Below, piece by piece: positions 16,062 through 17,700 of a stretch of 17,700 nucleotides of DNA. The stretch is taken from NCBI GenBank assembly GCA_030067055.1, contig JASJAL010000004.1, positions 1 to 17,700 of the forward strand, in the 5' to 3' direction. The position numbers and the translations under genes were made by a program. The first letter of the stretch is position 1, and each line of letters opens with the position of its first letter. The notes beneath the pieces are model-generated. The model saw only the letters and a program-made list of their open reading frames with translations, made no database searches and was not told the origin of the DNA. The DNA is from Kiloniellales bacterium (GTDB lineage Bacteria > Pseudomonadota > Alphaproteobacteria > Kiloniellales > JAKSBE01).

Positions 16062-16068
16062 CCTCCTT
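16062..16068 (-). promoter_or_regulatory. Ribosome binding site fixing the TTG start of phnC
   Basis: AAGGAGG on the minus strand is six bases before TTG 16055. The near-perfect anti-16S match explains efficient use of a TTG start within the operon. Confidence 0.75.
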
Positions 16069-16085
16069 GACTGCCGACGGGTTGC

Positions 16086-17069
16086 TCAGCGGCAGTCGTA
16101 GGAGACGCCGTTCGCCGCGTCGATCTTGCGAATCACGTCCCAATCCGACTTGTGGTGGATCGAGACGAAGCGATCCTCCTTCTTGAACTCCTGCTTCAGG
16201 TCACTGCCTTCCCAATCGAAGGTGAAAAAGGCCTGCTTGATCTTCGCCACGAGATTCGGATGAAGGTTGTGGGCGTGGCCGTAGCCGGTGGTCGGGAAGG
16301 TCGCCGACTGGTAAATCGTGCGGATCTGGTCGGCCTTGATGACGTCCCGATCGATCATCCGCTTCAGGACCGAGTTGGCGACCGCCGCCGCCTCGTAGTC
16401 CTTGTTCGCGACGCCGAGGATCGAGTTGTCATGCTTGCCCGAGAAGGTGGTGCTGAAGTCCTGATCCGCGACCAAGCCGAATTCCGATTTGAGCAGGGCC
16501 GAGGGTGCCTTGAACCCGGAATTCGAGGTCGGCGAGGTGAAGGCCAGCTGCTTGCCCTTGAGTTCGGCCGGCGTCTGCAGCGCACTATCGGCGGGAACGA
16601 TGATCTCCATCTCGTAACCGAAGGAGCCGTCGGCCGAAGCCATCATTGCGAAGGGCACGAAGCCAGAGCAGTTCACGGCCACCGGGTTGCCGCCGGTGTT
16701 GACCCCGGCCACGTGCAGCCGGCCGGAGCGCATCGCCTCGTACTGGGCCGCATAGGACTGAACCGGGAAGAAGACCACCTTGCGGCCGGTCACCTTCGAC
16801 ATGTGATCGATGAAGCCTTGCCAGACCTTGTCGTAAACCGCCGGATCCTCGACCGGCGCGTAGGAGTAGATTATCGTATCCGGGTCGACCCATTTGCTCT
16901 CGTCCATCGGCAGGTCTGCCACCATGTCGAAGTCGCGATCGCAGTAGCGCTGGTCCAGGGTCCCGCGCGGACAGTCTTCCTGGGCCTGGACGGGCTGCGC
17001 GCCCAGGGCCAGTCCCAGCACCAAGAACCCGGCAAGGCTGCCGGAGACACGACTCATCAAATGCAGCAT
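16086..17069 (-). CDS. phnD: Phosphonate/phosphite-type ABC transporter binding protein PhnD
   Basis: The 327-residue periplasmic substrate-binding protein has a signal peptide (MLHLMSRVSGSLAGFLVLGLALGAQPVQA, cut near residue 29). The mature PhnD fold shows GRKVVFFPVQSYAAQYEAMRSGRLHVAGVNTG, the ligand-loop region FTSPTSNSGFKAPSALL (SPTSNSG at 179-185), SGKHDNSILGVANKDYEAAAV, and the late IRTIYQSATFPTTGYGHAHNL. Four cysteines in the mature protein (33, 43, 134, 326) could form disulfides, which is more than usual. Start ATG 17069 has GGGAGG about ten bases upstream and gives a good signal peptide; the frame is open back to 17195 but that part is not protein-like. First gene of the importer operon; substrate (phosphonate, phosphite or another small phosphorus compound) cannot be fixed from sequence. 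Confidence 0.92.
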   Translation of the reverse strand: MLHLMSRVSGSLAGFLVLGLALGAQPVQAQEDCPRGTLDQRYCDRDFDMVADLPMDESKWVDPDTIIYSYAPVEDPAVYDKVWQGFIDHMSKVTGRKVVFFPVQSYAAQYEAMRSGRLHVAGVNTGGNPVAVNCSGFVPFAMMASADGSFGYEMEIIVPADSALQTPAELKGKQLAFTSPTSNSGFKAPSALLKSEFGLVADQDFSTTFSGKHDNSILGVANKDYEAAAVANSVLKRMIDRDVIKADQIRTIYQSATFPTTGYGHAHNLHPNLVAKIKQAFFTFDWEGSDLKQEFKKEDRFVSIHHKSDWDVIRKIDAANGVSYDCR

Positions 17070-17152
17070 GAAGCTCGCTCCTCCCTGTTGAAAGCCGTCG
17101 CCGATGGCGGACGGCCCGGCCCTTTGCGGGCTCGTTCTGACATTGGTTTGTG

Positions 17153-17181
17153 AGACTAAATGGGGAATCACCCCCATGCAA
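17153..17181 (-). promoter_or_regulatory. Candidate promoter of phnDCEE with an internal inverted repeat
   Basis: On the minus strand TTGCAT (17181-17176) and TAGTCT (17158-17153) are separated by 17 bases. Both are four-of-six or weaker matches. The spacer contains ATGGGG/CCCCAT (17160-17165 with 17172-17177), which could be an operator or a small terminator of the upstream gene. The predicted start would be about 75 bases before phnD. Confidence 0.3.
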
Positions 17182-17220
17182 ACGAACAGCGCCATCCCCG
17201 GACCGGTGCCGCCGCGCGCC

Positions 17221-17700
17221 CTACTCGGCCGCCATCGGGAAGGCGAGGCGCGCCAGGTCTCGGGCCAGGCCCGCGGCCTGCTCCGCGTCCAGCGCCGCCA
17301 AGGGCGGACGGATCCGGCGCCAGGCGGGATCGCCGTTGCGCTGTGCCATGATCTCCTTCAGGGCCGGAATCATCGGATAGGCCTGGATCGCCCTGCGCAG
17401 CGCGACCATCTCGTCGTTGAGCCGCGTAGCCTCGGGGCCCTGCCAGTTGTCGTAGACCGCGCGGATCGCCCCCGCGGTGACGTTGGCGGTCGCGGTGATG
17501 CAACCGACCCCACCGGCCTTGAGATTTTCGAGCAGGAAGGCCTCCGAGCCCACGAAGGTGCCGAAGCCCGGCAAGGCCTTGAGGACTGCCTCGGTATTCG
17601 CCCAGTCGCCGGAGCTGTCCTTGATGCCGACGACGGTCTCGGGATAGGCCGACACCAGGCGCTCGATCAGCGGCAGGGACCAGCCGACCTGGGCCACCGG
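17221..17700 (-). CDS. DapA-family (dihydrodipicolinate synthase-like) aldolase, 3' part
   Basis: This is the C-terminal half of a (beta/alpha)8 class I aldolase; the 5' end lies outside the window. VVGIKDSSGDW holds the Schiff-base Lys (codon 17622-17620), followed by the family pattern FVGSEAFLLENLKAGGVGCITATANV, the loop seen in DapA and related lyases. The C-terminal part (helices after AIRAVYDNWQGPEATRLNDEMVALRRAIQ) matches the family's helical tail. The visible frame is open to the last base, so the GTG at 17697 is an internal codon. Members act on many 2-oxo acids, so lysine synthesis should not be assumed. It is 151 bases upstream of phnD on the same strand and may or may not be in its operon. 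Confidence 0.85.
   Translation of the reverse strand, partial: PVAQVGWSLPLIERLVSAYPETVVGIKDSSGDWANTEAVLKALPGFGTFVGSEAFLLENLKAGGVGCITATANVTAGAIRAVYDNWQGPEATRLNDEMVALRRAIQAYPMIPALKEIMAQRNGDPAWRRIRPPLAALDAEQAAGLARDLARLAFPMAAE

Noticed and set aside
17070..17195. Extension of PhnD to an upstream start at 17195
   Set aside because: It would bury the signal peptide 42 residues inside the protein and bypass a good ribosome site before ATG 17069.

Overview
The window is GC-rich chromosomal DNA in which nearly every base is coding. Gene content and protein style suggest a hopanoid-making alphaproteobacterium, perhaps of the Rhodospirillales/Kiloniellales kind. That placement is inferred from gene content and the look of the proteins, not from a search. 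No rRNA, tRNA, CRISPR array, transposase or integrase was seen.

Region 1 (1-1951) carries a two-domain protein, an HAD-like domain fused to a YfbR-like HD nucleotidase domain. It is followed by a 177-base gap holding two strong hairpins directly before the hopanoid genes.

Region 2 (1952-13547) is the hopanoid locus. A tight plus-strand run hpnB-hpnC-hpnD-hpnE-shc(hpnF) makes squalene from farnesyl diphosphate (HpnD, then HpnC, then HpnE) and cyclises it to hopene (Shc). hpnB is a membrane glycosyltransferase. A minus-strand papain-like (C1) peptidase and a 379-base gene-free stretch separate shc from hpnG. hpnG (plus) and hpnH (minus) converge and overlap by 48 bases at their 3' ends. HpnH makes adenosylhopane from hopene and HpnG removes the adenine. 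hpnA (minus, epimerase/dehydratase-like) lies upstream of hpnH, and hpnM (plus, periplasmic MlaC/Ttg2D-like protein) diverges from hpnA. The hopanoid side-chain genes are therefore split over two strands.

Region 3 (13560-17700) is a minus-strand phosphonate/phosphite-type ABC importer, phnD-phnC-phnE1-phnE2 (binding protein, ATPase, two permeases). Upstream of it is the 3' part of a DapA-family aldolase gene that runs off the window. No C-P lyase or other phosphonate catabolic gene is in view, so the imported substrate is uncertain.

The most unusual features are the HAD-HD fusion with altered HAD catalytic residues, the C1 peptidase inside the hopanoid locus, the hairpin cluster before hpnB, a sigma-54-like sequence before hpnH, and the convergent hpnG/hpnH overlap. 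I did not find a clearly new multi-gene system.
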